Shown here in pieces: positions 17,398-25,893 of a stretch of 64,000 bases of DNA. The stretch's first letter is position 1; every line of letters starts with the position of its first letter. The stretch spans positions 496,001 through 560,000 of the forward strand of contig NZ_JAKIRP010000001.1 of the NCBI RefSeq assembly GCF_021646545.1, given 5' to 3'. The DNA comes from Chitinophaga filiformis. GTDB lineage: Bacteria > Bacteroidota > Bacteroidia > Chitinophagales > Chitinophagaceae. The translations under genes and the position numbers were made by a program. The notes under the pieces were generated by a model. That model was not told the DNA's origin and made no database searches. It worked only from the letters and a program-made list of their open reading frames with translations.

Positions 17398-18537
17398 ATG
17401 AAGCTGGGAACTAAACTCATACACGCAGGCGTAAGCCCGGATCCATCGACCGGGGCGATAATGACCCCTATCTTTCAGACATCCACCTATGTACAAAGCG
17501 CCCCCGGCCAACATAAAGGCTATGAGTATGCCCGTACACAAAACCCTACCCGCGATGCATTACAGGATGCCCTGGCTGCCATCGAGAATGGTAAATACGG
17601 CATCTCCTTCAGCAGTGGCCTGGCCGCAACTGATGCCGTGTTAAAGCTGCTCAACCCGGGCGACGAGGTGATTGCCTCTAACGATCTGTATGGCGGCACT
17701 TACCGTATTTTCACCAAGGTGTTCGAACGGTATGGCATTAAATTCCATTTTATCGGCATGCAGGAGGCGGAAAATATCCGCAAGTATATCAATGCCAACA
17801 CAAAGCTGATCTGGATAGAAACTCCCACCAATCCACTGCTGAACATCATTGATGTTGCCGCCAGCGCCAAAATTGCGCAGGAACATAATATCCTGCTTTG
17901 TGTGGATAATACCTTCGCGTCCCCTTATTTGCAGAATCCCCTGGACCTGGGTGCACATATCGTTGTACACAGCGCCACGAAATACCTGGGCGGTCACAGC
18001 GATGTAGTGCATGGCGCCATCATCGTAAAAGATGAAGCCCTGGCCAAACAACTCTACTTCATACAGAACAGCTGCGGTGCAGTACCTGGTCCGCAGGACT
18101 GCTTCCTGGTGTTACGCGGACTAAAAACCCTGCACGTACGTATGCAGCGGCATTGTGAGAATGGCGCGGCCATTGCTCACTTCCTCCGCCAGCATCCGAA
18201 AGTGGCTAAAGTATACTGGTGCGGCTTTGAAGATCATCCTAACCACCACATTGCCAAACAGCAGATGAGAGGCTTTGGCGGTATGATCTCTTTCACCCTT
18301 AAAGACGATAGCCAGGAGGCAGCCTTTAAAGTATTAAGCGGCACCCATCTGTTCTCACTCGCCGAATCACTAGGCGGCGTGGAATCGCTGATAGGACACC
18401 CTGCCAGTATGACCCATGCTTCTATACCACGGGAAGACCGTATTGCCAACGGCCTGGTGGATTCCCTCATCCGCCTTAGCGTAGGTATCGAAGATGCAGA
18501 AGATCTCATTGCCGACCTGCAGAAAGCCATCGGATAA
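17398..18537 (+). CDS. Cystathionine gamma-synthase/lyase family PLP enzyme
   Basis: 379 residues, the standard length for the Cys/Met-metabolism PLP family. These cytosolic tetramers make cystathionine from an activated homoserine or cleave it to cysteine. Visible features: YEYARTQNPTRDALQDAL (cofactor phosphate and substrate contacts, about residues 43-60), ISFSSGLAATDAVL, VIASNDLYGGTYR, IETPTNPLL, VDNTFASPYLQ and VHSATKYLGGHSDVVHG with the PLP lysine at residue 195. The C-terminal SLAESLGGVESLIGHPASMTHASIP and RLSVGIED are also typical. Sequence does not cleanly separate synthase from lyase. It has its own -7 box and terminator, so it is probably monocistronic. Confidence 0.93.
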   Translation: MKLGTKLIHAGVSPDPSTGAIMTPIFQTSTYVQSAPGQHKGYEYARTQNPTRDALQDALAAIENGKYGISFSSGLAATDAVLKLLNPGDEVIASNDLYGGTYRIFTKVFERYGIKFHFIGMQEAENIRKYINANTKLIWIETPTNPLLNIIDVAASAKIAQEHNILLCVDNTFASPYLQNPLDLGAHIVVHSATKYLGGHSDVVHGAIIVKDEALAKQLYFIQNSCGAVPGPQDCFLVLRGLKTLHVRMQRHCENGAAIAHFLRQHPKVAKVYWCGFEDHPNHHIAKQQMRGFGGMISFTLKDDSQEAAFKVLSGTHLFSLAESLGGVESLIGHPASMTHASIPREDRIANGLVDSLIRLSVGIEDAEDLIADLQKAIG

Positions 18538-18555
18538 GCATATTACATACTCCGG

Positions 18556-18590
18556 TTTGAGGATGTGTCCCTATATACATCCTCAAATCT
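18556..18590 (+). terminator. Terminator after the trans-sulfuration gene
   Basis: TTTGAGGATGT/ACATCCTCAAA, an 11-bp stem with a 10-base loop followed by TCTTTCC. Confidence 0.7.
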
Positions 18591-18772
18591 TTCCCCCGGC
18601 TGCAGCCCGGTGTATGTCGGCCTGAAATACTCACAAATACTCACTATCAGTTGTCTATAGAAGATAAACTGTTATCTATATAAATTCCTGTAGTGTGAAC
18701 TACTTTCCTTATTTTTCGGACTGCCGGCGTACCGCACTCCGGAGTCATCAGCACTAAACCGATCATACCATT

Positions 18773-19546
18773 ATGAAATTCCAGCAACTGAAGGCTTTTT
18801 TAGACGCAAAAGCGGCCCACTATAATACCCCCGAATTTATCCCGGGCGATCCTATATGCATCCCGCACAGGTTTACGAAACTTCAGGACATTGAAATTTC
18901 CGGTTTATTTGCTGCCATTCTTGCCTGGGGTAACCGTACCACCATTATTAATAAGTGCACTGAGCTGATGAAATTAATGGATGATGCGCCCTACGACTTC
19001 ATCGTTAATCACAAACCCAAGGAACGGATGAAACTACTCCAGTTCTGCCACCGGACATTTAACGGGGTAGACCTGATGTATTTTGTAGAATTCCTCCAGG
19101 GATATTATACAGATATCACTTCCCTTGAATTTGCCTTCAGCGGGCATATCACCCCGGAAGACGAAACCATCGAAAAAGCACTCCGTGGCTTTCATCACAT
19201 GTTCTTCCTGCCGGAACACCCGGAACGGACCCGGAAACATATTTCAACCCCGGCGAGAAATTCCGCCTGTAAAAGATTGAATATGTACCTTCGCTGGATG
19301 GTCAGGAAAGATGAAAATGGCGTGGATTTTGGACTATGGCAACACATTCAGCCATCTCAGCTGGTATGTCCGATGGATGTACATGTTGGTAGAGTGGCCA
19401 CCAGACTGGGATTGATCCCTGCCGCGAAGTCAGATTGGAAAACAGCGCTGGACTTAACCAGGCAGCTCAGGCAACTGGACCCGCTGGACCCTGCCAAATA
19501 TGATTTTGCCCTTTTCGGCCTGGGCGTAATTGAAAAGTATGTATAA
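18773..19546 (+). CDS. TIGR02757 family protein
   Basis: 257 residues, matching TIGR02757, a conserved bacterial family of unknown function. Family landmarks: YNTPEFIPGDPICIPHRF (about residues 18-35), FAAILAWGNRTTIINKC (about 46-62), and the C-terminal half with RLNMYLRWMVRKDENGVDFGLW, VCPMDVHVGRVATRLGL and DPLDPAKYDFALFGLGV. The DVHVGR and GLG segments resemble the helix-hairpin-helix/GPD motif of endonuclease III-type glycosylases, so a nucleic-acid role is a reasonable inference. No signal peptide. It is followed directly by the DUF6263 gene. Confidence 0.88.
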   Translation: MKFQQLKAFLDAKAAHYNTPEFIPGDPICIPHRFTKLQDIEISGLFAAILAWGNRTTIINKCTELMKLMDDAPYDFIVNHKPKERMKLLQFCHRTFNGVDLMYFVEFLQGYYTDITSLEFAFSGHITPEDETIEKALRGFHHMFFLPEHPERTRKHISTPARNSACKRLNMYLRWMVRKDENGVDFGLWQHIQPSQLVCPMDVHVGRVATRLGLIPAAKSDWKTALDLTRQLRQLDPLDPAKYDFALFGLGVIEKYV

Positions 19547-19559
19547 TAAATATAGCGTA

Positions 19560-20519
19560 ATGATGAAGCGATTTTTGGTGTCAATGGCGATGGGAGCAGT
19601 GCTGGCTCTGCCTGTAAAAGCCCAGTCAGATGAAAAAAGAGATTATGTAGACCTTGGCTACAGCTTTTTAAAAGGACAACAGTTTGAACTGAAACAGGAG
19701 AGCCGCAGTGAAACCTATACTACCGTTGATGATGTGATGCAACGTGTAACACGCGATTTTAACAATACGATCAGCATTAATATTGACGATGTCAGCCCGG
19801 GCCATGCCTACCTGACCTTCCGGTATAAAGAACTTAAATTCAATTTCAACGCACGCAACCAGAACATTCTCGTTGATGCGAATGTACCGAACGATAAAGA
19901 ACCTTTCCAGGCGGCCCTGAAAAGCATACTGGACCATCCTTTTACCGTAGACCTCGCGTCTACCGGTTTCATTAACAAGATCACCGGGCTGGATGAATTG
20001 CTCGATAAGGCATCTGCTACCTTCACCAACCTGAAAGAGGATGAGCAGGAAGCCTACAAGAAACTCATGAAAGATCAGTTTGGGACCAATGCCTTCCGCT
20101 CATGGCTGGAACAACTCCTGATAATATATCCCGTACGCAGCATCAAAACCGGTACCCGCTGGGAAGAGAATGTGCCTATCCGCACAGGCCTGGTAGGAAA
20201 TATTGACCTGTACTGGAACCTGCAGACCTGGGATGCACAGACTGCCAAGATCAATGGTACCGGCAAGGTTTCCACCAATAAAGTAGAAACCTTCACCATT
20301 GAGGATGGTATAGAGGCTACCGCCGAGATCAGCGGAGACATTATGACCAACTATCTCATTGACCGTAATACCGGCTTACCCAGCATCTGTGCACAGAATA
20401 CAGAAATGAACGGTACTTACACGTATAAGGCCAATAAGGCTAAACGGATCAAGAAAGATATCAAGGTGCCGGTGAAGATAGTGACCAACGCCTCCTACAA
20501 GATCAAACAAATGAAATAA
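19560..20519 (+). CDS. Secreted DUF6263 family protein
   Basis: 319 residues from the ATG at 19560. An earlier in-frame ATG exists at 19530 but lies inside the previous gene, and the signal peptide MMKRFLVSMAMGAVLALPVKAQ only begins at 19560. The mature part contains the DUF6263-like pattern: a beta-rich protein with repeated YKELKFNFNA, KSILDHPFTVDLASTGFINKI (a statement of a prolyl-rich turn followed by FT(V/L)xLxxxGxI), PVRSIKTGTRWEE, and EGIEATAEISGDIMTNYLIDRNTGLP in two parts. Function unknown; predicted periplasmic or outer-membrane-associated. It is coupled to TIGR02757 by a 13-base gap and closed by a strong terminator. Confidence 0.82.
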   Translation: MMKRFLVSMAMGAVLALPVKAQSDEKRDYVDLGYSFLKGQQFELKQESRSETYTTVDDVMQRVTRDFNNTISINIDDVSPGHAYLTFRYKELKFNFNARNQNILVDANVPNDKEPFQAALKSILDHPFTVDLASTGFINKITGLDELLDKASATFTNLKEDEQEAYKKLMKDQFGTNAFRSWLEQLLIIYPVRSIKTGTRWEENVPIRTGLVGNIDLYWNLQTWDAQTAKINGTGKVSTNKVETFTIEDGIEATAEISGDIMTNYLIDRNTGLPSICAQNTEMNGTYTYKANKAKRIKKDIKVPVKIVTNASYKIKQMK

Positions 20520-20524
20520 CATAC

Positions 20525-20554
20525 AAAAGGTCCCGTCGCTGACGGGACCTTTTT
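20525..20554 (+). terminator. Terminator after DUF6263
   Basis: AAAAGGTCCCGTC/GACGGGACCTTTT, a 13-bp stem with a GCT loop; the T-run is part of the 3' arm. Confidence 0.85.
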
Positions 20555-20564
20555 ACTTTTGTAT

Positions 20565-20891
20565 ATGATACAATTACTTCCGGAAACTACCTTACAATTA
20601 TCAGCAGATGCTGTCCTGCAGACTGCTCCGGGTATTACTTATGATCAGTTGGAAGCATTACTGGCAGAAAAACTCGAGTTCCTGATCAGTACAGACTTTC
20701 AGCAATTTGTGCTACTGCTATATAAAGTCGATGTCTCAGAGTCTAAGATCCGCAGCATACTGGAATCAGATCTTACCCCAGGGGTGTATAGAAAGATAGC
20801 CGCATTGCTGATAGAAAGACAACAGGAAAAGATCATTGCCCGTAAAACTTATAGCCAGCCTCCACCAGATGATGGTGAAGAGAAGTGGTGA
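20565..20891 (+). CDS. Small conserved-looking hypothetical protein
   Basis: 108 residues from the ATG at 20565 (a TTG two codons earlier is also open). A -7-like TACTTTTG ends only three bases before the ATG, so this transcript would be nearly leaderless or start elsewhere. The protein is acidic, helix-rich and leucine-rich (LEALLAEKLEFLISTDFQQF, about residues 28-47), without signal peptide or membrane segment. The C-terminal tail PPPDDGEEKW is disordered. I do not recognise a family. It is supported by coding-like codon use and by filling the gap between a terminator and the convergent hydroxylase gene. Confidence 0.65.
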   Translation: MIQLLPETTLQLSADAVLQTAPGITYDQLEALLAEKLEFLISTDFQQFVLLLYKVDVSESKIRSILESDLTPGVYRKIAALLIERQQEKIIARKTYSQPPPDDGEEKW

Positions 20892-20897
20892 ACAGGA

Positions 20898-21563
20898 TTA
20901 TTGCTTGTTGAACATCAGTTCCCTTACTTTCTCCTTGTCTTCCTTCTCCTTTTCCAGGTCAAAGCTTGTCCCGAAAATATGATCCCACATACTGGAACTC
21001 ACTCCGAACCCTTTCTCATCGCCTTTATAATGGTGCAGATGGTGGTTACGCCACAATGGCTTCAGGAATTTGGCAGGTGGATTCCAGGCATGAATAGCAT
21101 AGTGCATACTTCCATAGATCAGGTAGCCCAGTATAAAACCGGGAAAAAACATAAAAGTATACTCTTTCAGGAAAAGGTACTGTGCGCCGAAAATAACAGA
21201 AGCCAGGATCAGGCTGGGCACAGGGGGCATGAATAATCTTTGTTTGTCACGGGGGTACTCATGGTGGTTACCATGCATCACATAGATGATCCTTCTTACT
21301 TTTGGATTCTCGCTACTGAAATGGAACAGGTAGCGGTGCATGATGTATTCAAACAACGTCCAGAAAAACATGGCTCCCAGAAAAACTGTCGCTACACGGG
21401 CAATACTAAATTCCAATGTGGTATTGCTGTAGTATAACATATAGCTGATAATAGGTACATACATAGCCCATATTACCAGGGGATGTGTTTTGGTGAGCAT
21501 CTCTAAATACCTGCTTTCAAATAATCGCGCCTGCCCCTTGTTCTTAATCTTATCAAACTTCAT
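20898..21563 (-). CDS. Fatty acid hydroxylase / sterol desaturase family protein
   Basis: 221 residues. A membrane di-iron enzyme family with histidine clusters. The clusters are visible: HRYLFHF (about residue 76), HGNHHEYPRD (about 97), HYAIHAW (about 156) and HHLHHYKG (about 173). Hydrophobic helices lie at about residues 29-46, 55-75, 112-130 and 134-152. The size and the MHRYLFHF cluster resemble the fatty acid 2-hydroxylase branch, in which the enzyme hydroxylates acyl chains, possibly of sphingolipids made by this phylum; the substrate is inference. It is convergent with the small plus-strand gene, with only 6 bases between stop codons. Confidence 0.9.
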   Translation of the reverse strand: MKFDKIKNKGQARLFESRYLEMLTKTHPLVIWAMYVPIISYMLYYSNTTLEFSIARVATVFLGAMFFWTLFEYIMHRYLFHFSSENPKVRRIIYVMHGNHHEYPRDKQRLFMPPVPSLILASVIFGAQYLFLKEYTFMFFPGFILGYLIYGSMHYAIHAWNPPAKFLKPLWRNHHLHHYKGDEKGFGVSSSMWDHIFGTSFDLEKEKEDKEKVRELMFNKQ

Positions 21564-22088
21564 AACTCCTTTATTTAATGCAAATAAGTGCTTAAACGAA
21601 TGATACGTCGTTCCTTAATCCATAGTCTTAGCCAAAAGAGCTACCCGCGAATATTATGCCGATCTTATGCGCTACGGGAATATGTTAATATAAATTTTTA
21701 TGCAGTACATGGGGCCGGGTTACTTAAATATGCGGCAGCAACATTGATATTATGCTACATGCATGAAATAATGCTTCAGCTGTAGCAGTCAAAATATTGC
21801 TGTAAGAACCCTTTGTTGTGTAATGTTACCTTTATTTATTGAATTAAACGAAATTATCTGTACTGCCGCTACCAACACTATTCGCAAACGAGCATATCCC
21901 TACGTAGCCTGCAAATAATGAGTGCAATATACATAACAAGATAAGCTGTGTGAACACAGTCTACGCTTAAAACGGGCGGCTCTATCCGAACTGCCTTTTT
22001 TGCAGTAATGCCGTATCGTGATGTGTTTATTTGCAACGATCTCATTTTGCCTATATTTACAGATCATACAACCAGAACCAACTACTTT
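21564..22088. other. Divergent intergenic region hydroxylase / FAH
   Basis: 525 bases. A 65-codon frame at 21588-21785 has no family features and was not called. The right end has a promoter-like pair: TTTG at 22030-22033 and TATATTTA at 22052-22059. Confidence 0.55.
22030..22059 (+). promoter_or_regulatory. Putative promoter of the FAH gene
   Basis: TTTG, 18 bases, TATATTTA (TAnnTTTG with the last base changed), placed 30 bases upstream of the chosen ATG. It supports starting the gene at 22089 rather than at an earlier in-frame ATG at 22008. Confidence 0.5.
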
Positions 22089-23096
22089 ATGAAACTTGTT
22101 ACTTATCTCCGGGATGAGGTTGACCAGCTGGCAATACTCATAGGCGATCAACTGTACAACACCCAGGACCTCGATCCTCAATTACCTGGCAACATGCAGC
22201 ATTTCCTGCTCATGTGGGAAGAAGTTATAGGCATTGCCCGTGAAGCGGAAGCACAGTTAAAAGCAGGCAAAAGTGTCGGTAAGGCTACACCAGTGCCATA
22301 CCAGTCAGTAGACATTCTAGCCCCAGTGCCGTTCCCGACATCCTGTCGCGATGGTTATGCTTTCCGTCAACACGTAGCGGCTGCACGCCGTAACCGCCGG
22401 ATAGAGATGATCCCTGAGTTTGACCAGTACCCCATCTTCTATTTTACCAATCACAATGCCATACAAGGTCCCGGCGACATCTACTGCATGCCGGATCATT
22501 TTGATAAACTCGACTTTGAGCTGGAAGCCGCTGTTGTGATCTGTAAACCCGGCCGTAATGTACCGGCTGCAGAAGCAGATAACTACATTGCGGGCTTCAT
22601 GATCATGAATGACATGAGTGCACGTACGCTTCAGATGGAAGAAATGAAACTTAATCTTGGTCCTGCGAAGGGAAAAGACTTCAGTACTGTAATAGGGCCC
22701 ATGCTGGTTACGCCGGATGAACTGGAACACCTGCTCATTCCCCCCAGACCAGGTCACACGGGTAAGAACTACAACCTGAAAATGACCTGCCGCGTCAATG
22801 GGGTACAGGTAAGTGAAGGCAACATGGGAGACATGGACTGGACCTTTGCTGAGATCATCGAACGTTGTGCATATGGCGCCAATATTCTGCCGGGTGACGT
22901 AATAGGTAGCGGTACCGTAGGCACCGGCTGTTTCCTGGAACTGAATGGCACCGGTAAACTCAATGATCCGAACTATCAGGAACAATGGCTGAAAGCCGGC
23001 GATGTGGTGGAAATGACGATAGACGGATTAGGCACACTTACAAATACAATTGTGGAAGAAGACTCTACTTTCTCCATTCTGCAATTGAAAAAATAA
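22089..23096 (+). CDS. Fumarylacetoacetate hydrolase family protein
   Basis: 335 residues from the ATG at 22089 (MKLVTYLRDEVDQLAI), a normal FAH-type N-terminus; the longer frame would begin upstream of the promoter. FAH-fold proteins cleave or decarboxylate beta-keto acids in aromatic degradation with a divalent metal. Metal and active-site features: KLDFELEAAVVICKPGRNV (ExE motif, about residues 137-155), IAGFMIMNDMSARTLQ, GPAKGKDFSTVIGPMLV and near the C-terminus DVIGSGTVGTGCFLE. The next gene, a flavin reductase-like protein, starts 9 bases later, so the two form an operon. The pair suggests aromatic or keto-acid catabolism but no substrate can be named. Confidence 0.9.
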   Translation: MKLVTYLRDEVDQLAILIGDQLYNTQDLDPQLPGNMQHFLLMWEEVIGIAREAEAQLKAGKSVGKATPVPYQSVDILAPVPFPTSCRDGYAFRQHVAAARRNRRIEMIPEFDQYPIFYFTNHNAIQGPGDIYCMPDHFDKLDFELEAAVVICKPGRNVPAAEADNYIAGFMIMNDMSARTLQMEEMKLNLGPAKGKDFSTVIGPMLVTPDELEHLLIPPRPGHTGKNYNLKMTCRVNGVQVSEGNMGDMDWTFAEIIERCAYGANILPGDVIGSGTVGTGCFLELNGTGKLNDPNYQEQWLKAGDVVEMTIDGLGTLTNTIVEEDSTFSILQLKK

Positions 23097-23105
23097 ACCA
23101 TTTAC

Positions 23106-23990
23106 ATGCAGATCATTCCAGGGCAGATCAAGACAGCACAACTGCATAACTATCTACAGGGCGCTATCGCTCCGAGACCTATTTGTTTTGCCAGCACTGT
23201 CGATAAGGATGGACATCCGAACCTGTCTCCCTTCAGCTTTTTTAACCTCTTCGGCAGTAACCCTGCCACACTTATATTTTCCCCCTCCCGCAGGGTACGC
23301 GACAATACTACCAAACATACCCTGGAGAACGTCCTGGAAACCATGGAAGTGGTCATCAACGTGGTTACCTATGCTATGGTACAGCAAGCGTCTCTTTCCA
23401 GTTGTGAGTATCCTAGAGGCGTGAACGAATTTGAGAAGGCCGGCTTCACGCCGCAGCCTTCTGAAAAAGTGAAACCTTTCCGTGTAAAGGAGAGTCCTGT
23501 ACAGTTTGAGTGCATTGTAAGAGAAGTGTTGCCGCAGGGGCGGGAAGGAGGCGCCGGCAACCTGGTGATCTGTGAACCGGTACTGATTCACATCAACGAT
23601 GCTATTTTAAATGAAAATGGCGTCATCGATCCTCACAAGATAGACCTGGTAGCCAGAATGGGAGGAGATTATTACTGCCGGGCATCCGGCGCAGCCGTAT
23701 TCGAAGTAGCTAAACCACTCACGGAACTGGGCATAGGAATAGATGCGTTACCGCCGGCCATCCGGCAAAGCAGCATCCTGACGGGTAATAACCTGGGGCA
23801 GCTAGCCAATGTGCAGCAGCAACCCACTGTTGATCCGGCTTTTGATGACGATCATCTGAAGAATATCATCCAGTATTACAGTATCACACCCGACGAGATG
23901 GAGAAAGAACTGCATCGTCATGCGCAACGCCTGCTGGAGCAGGGACGTGTACAGGACGCCTGGCAGGTATTACTCGCAGGGACTGTATAA
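23106..23990 (+). CDS. Flavin reductase family protein (FMN-binding split barrel)
   Basis: 294 residues. The first 200 residues form a flavin reductase-like domain: LQGAIAPRPICFASTVDKDG (about 14-33), NLSPFSFFNLFGSNPATLIFSP (about 36-57), DNTTKHTLENV and EYPRGVNEFEKAGFT. Members bind FMN and may reduce it for a partner monooxygenase. The C-terminal extension of about 90 residues is less conserved and helical. It follows the FAH gene by 9 bases on the same transcript. No signal peptide. The match to the domain is clear; a partner oxygenase is not in this window. Confidence 0.88.
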   Translation: MQIIPGQIKTAQLHNYLQGAIAPRPICFASTVDKDGHPNLSPFSFFNLFGSNPATLIFSPSRRVRDNTTKHTLENVLETMEVVINVVTYAMVQQASLSSCEYPRGVNEFEKAGFTPQPSEKVKPFRVKESPVQFECIVREVLPQGREGGAGNLVICEPVLIHINDAILNENGVIDPHKIDLVARMGGDYYCRASGAAVFEVAKPLTELGIGIDALPPAIRQSSILTGNNLGQLANVQQQPTVDPAFDDDHLKNIIQYYSITPDEMEKELHRHAQRLLEQGRVQDAWQVLLAGTV

Positions 23991-24005
23991 AGAAAAGATC
24001 ATACA

Positions 24006-24041
24006 ATAAAAAACGCCTCGTGTCTTTCGATACGAGGCGTT
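24006..24041 (-). terminator. Terminator of the DUF4197 gene
   Basis: AACGCCTCGT/ACGAGGCGTT, a 10-bp stem, followed on the minus strand by TTTTTTATT. It lies 30 bases past the DUF4197 stop and could also stop the convergent flavin reductase transcript. Confidence 0.75.
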
Positions 24042-24070
24042 CTACTATCTATCTCTGAATGATTGAGTAA

Positions 24071-24805
24071 TTATTTACTGAACACTTTCTTTAACAGGTC
24101 AGTTGTTCTTGCACCAGGATTAGCGCGAATATTCGCTTCTTCCTTGGCAATCTGGTCAAACAGTGCATTCACCGCCATACCAGTTACGTAGTCCTGCAGA
24201 TCAGGATTTACTTTATTGAAAGTGGTAGGCAGCTTGTTGTATGTAGTCACGATATCTCCGTAATATTTGGTGGCACTGGTGCTGTCCAATGAACCTTTTA
24301 CAACAGGAGAGAAAGCAGCTTTCAGCTTATCAGTGGTCTTACCTTTAAAATACTCAGTCGCAGCATTATTACCGCCGGAAACCAGTTTCAGCGCATCAGT
24401 AATGCTCATTTCCTTGATCGCATCTACAAAGATAGGAGCGGCGTATCCAACTGCCGATTCGGCAGCACGGTTAATAGACAGGATTGCTTTATCTACCTGG
24501 CTGCCCAGCCCCACAGAACGGAGGGTATTACCGATCTTTACAGCGTCTGGAGGTAATAAGAGCTTATATATTTCATTTCCGAAAAAGCCATCTTTTTTGT
24601 TCAGGGAAGCGATACCATTAGCCACGCCTTTTGACAGGGCTTCTTTAATGGCATTACCTGCTTCTGATTGGGTAACATTGCTGGAACCGGAAGCTTTAGA
24701 TACAGCAGAATTAGCAGCATCTCCCAATTTCTTCAGCAACTGGGCCTGGGACGCTGGCAGTAAGGCTACACTGGATAATAACAATAGACATAGTTTCTTG
24801 TACAT
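24071..24805 (-). CDS. Secreted DUF4197 protein
   Basis: 244 residues from the ATG at 24805, which starts the signal peptide MYKKLCLLLLSSVALLPASQAQ; an in-frame ATG nine codons earlier is less likely. The mature protein is the DUF4197 family: EAGNAIKEALSKGVANGIASL (about 48-68), GFFGNEIYKLLLPPDAVKI (about 72-90), SINRAAESAVGYAAPIFVDAI and DAVKL-like ITDALKLVSGGNNAATEYF. Helix-rich, probably periplasmic, function unknown. A tail of basic residues ends the protein. It is terminated by a strong hairpin and is monocistronic. Confidence 0.9.
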   Translation of the reverse strand: MYKKLCLLLLSSVALLPASQAQLLKKLGDAANSAVSKASGSSNVTQSEAGNAIKEALSKGVANGIASLNKKDGFFGNEIYKLLLPPDAVKIGNTLRSVGLGSQVDKAILSINRAAESAVGYAAPIFVDAIKEMSITDALKLVSGGNNAATEYFKGKTTDKLKAAFSPVVKGSLDSTSATKYYGDIVTTYNKLPTTFNKVNPDLQDYVTGMAVNALFDQIAKEEANIRANPGARTTDLLKKVFSK

Positions 24806-24924
24806 AGACTGATGTTGTGGTTTAATATGCAAAATAGTAACAATATTTAAGATCCGCAGATCTAAAGTTAGAACAAAAAGATCCCCCGAAGTTTAACGGC
24901 AAGGACGAGTGGCAATATGGTCGG

Positions 24925-25758
24925 TTATTCGTGGATAGACAGCAGGGGAATATGTGTATGGAATGCCAGCTGAGCGGTACGGCTGCGTTTAAAAATCCCT
25001 TCAAATAGCCCGTGTTTGCGGGGAATGGTCAGGATCAGGTCTGCCTGCTCCTTGTCTGCAAACTCCATAATGCCATGTACCACGTTGCTATCGTCCACAA
25101 AATGGTACTTCGGATGGTACCCCTCCAGTAAACTGTCCAGCAGCAGGCTGGCTTGTGGCGTATCTTTACCCAGCCCCTTACCTTCCTTATCAATATTCAG
25201 CACATGCAGTTCTGCCCCAAAAACGTCCAGCAGGCGTTTCAGCGGATAAACCGGGGTGTGGGTACCTACTTTCCTGAAGTCGCAGGCAAAAACGATCTTC
25301 CTGACAGGTTTAAAAGTAGCCATGGAAGGCACGATCAGTACCGGGCAGGTAGTATGTTTCACCACATCTATTGTATTGGAACCGATCAGGATCTCTTCCA
25401 GCTGGCTGCCGCCGGTAGTACCCATTACGATCAGATCTGCATTTTCCTCTTTGCTGAGGGTATCGATATTAGCCGCCAGGAGGGCATTGTCTGCCCGATA
25501 GTCCAGCACTGTTCCTTCCGGCAGTTCGGCCAGGAGGTCCTGTTTCATACGTTCCAGGCCTTCCAGGCTGGCAGTCTTAAGCTCAGTGGGATCTACCATG
25601 GGAATGGAAGTAGGAACGTCCGGAATAGGCACTATCAGTTCATATGCATGATAAAGCACGATCCGGGTAGTGCCCATCTGCTGCGCCAGGCCCAGTGCGT
25701 AACGGGCGGCATTGTAAGCAGTGGCGGAGAAGTCTGTAGGTACAATAATGGTTTTCAT
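24925..25758 (-). CDS. Tandem universal stress protein
   Basis: 277 residues from the ATG at 25758, where MKTIIVPTDFSATAYNAARY begins the classic UspA fold; the longer frame carries 39 residues with no homology and overlaps the lysS promoter. Two Usp domains lie in tandem (about 1-147 and 148-277). The first holds the ATP-binding motif G-2X-G-9X-G(S/T) in GTTGGSQLEEILIGSN (about residues 122-137); the second lacks it. Usp proteins act in stress survival, often binding ATP or AMP; the exact role here is unknown. Divergent from lysS. Confidence 0.9.
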   Translation of the reverse strand: MKTIIVPTDFSATAYNAARYALGLAQQMGTTRIVLYHAYELIVPIPDVPTSIPMVDPTELKTASLEGLERMKQDLLAELPEGTVLDYRADNALLAANIDTLSKEENADLIVMGTTGGSQLEEILIGSNTIDVVKHTTCPVLIVPSMATFKPVRKIVFACDFRKVGTHTPVYPLKRLLDVFGAELHVLNIDKEGKGLGKDTPQASLLLDSLLEGYHPKYHFVDDSNVVHGIMEFADKEQADLILTIPRKHGLFEGIFKRSRTAQLAFHTHIPLLSIHE

Positions 25759-25859
25759 CCTTTGTGGTTTTATAAGCTGATGAATCCCGACAGGGGGCTT
25801 ATGTGTAATGAAAATTTGGTGCCAATTCCACGTTTCGTTCATTTCCCCCTTAAATCGAT

Positions 25860-25867
25860 TATTTTTG
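25860..25867 (+). promoter_or_regulatory. Putative lysS -7 box
   Basis: TATTTTTG matches TAnnTTTG, 26 bases before the lysS ATG. It argues against the much longer upstream extension of the lysS frame. Confidence 0.45.
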
Positions 25868-25893
25868 CACTCCATTATTGTAATCAGTACTAC

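Noticed and set aside
21588..21785. 65-codon plus-strand frame in the hydroxylase/FAH gap
   Set aside because: No recognisable domain and no promoter; the gap reads as non-coding.
25153..25893. 247-codon N-terminal extension of the lysS frame
   Set aside because: It is antisense to the universal stress protein gene, precedes the lysS -7 box, and the ATG at 25894 starts a normal LysRS N-terminus.
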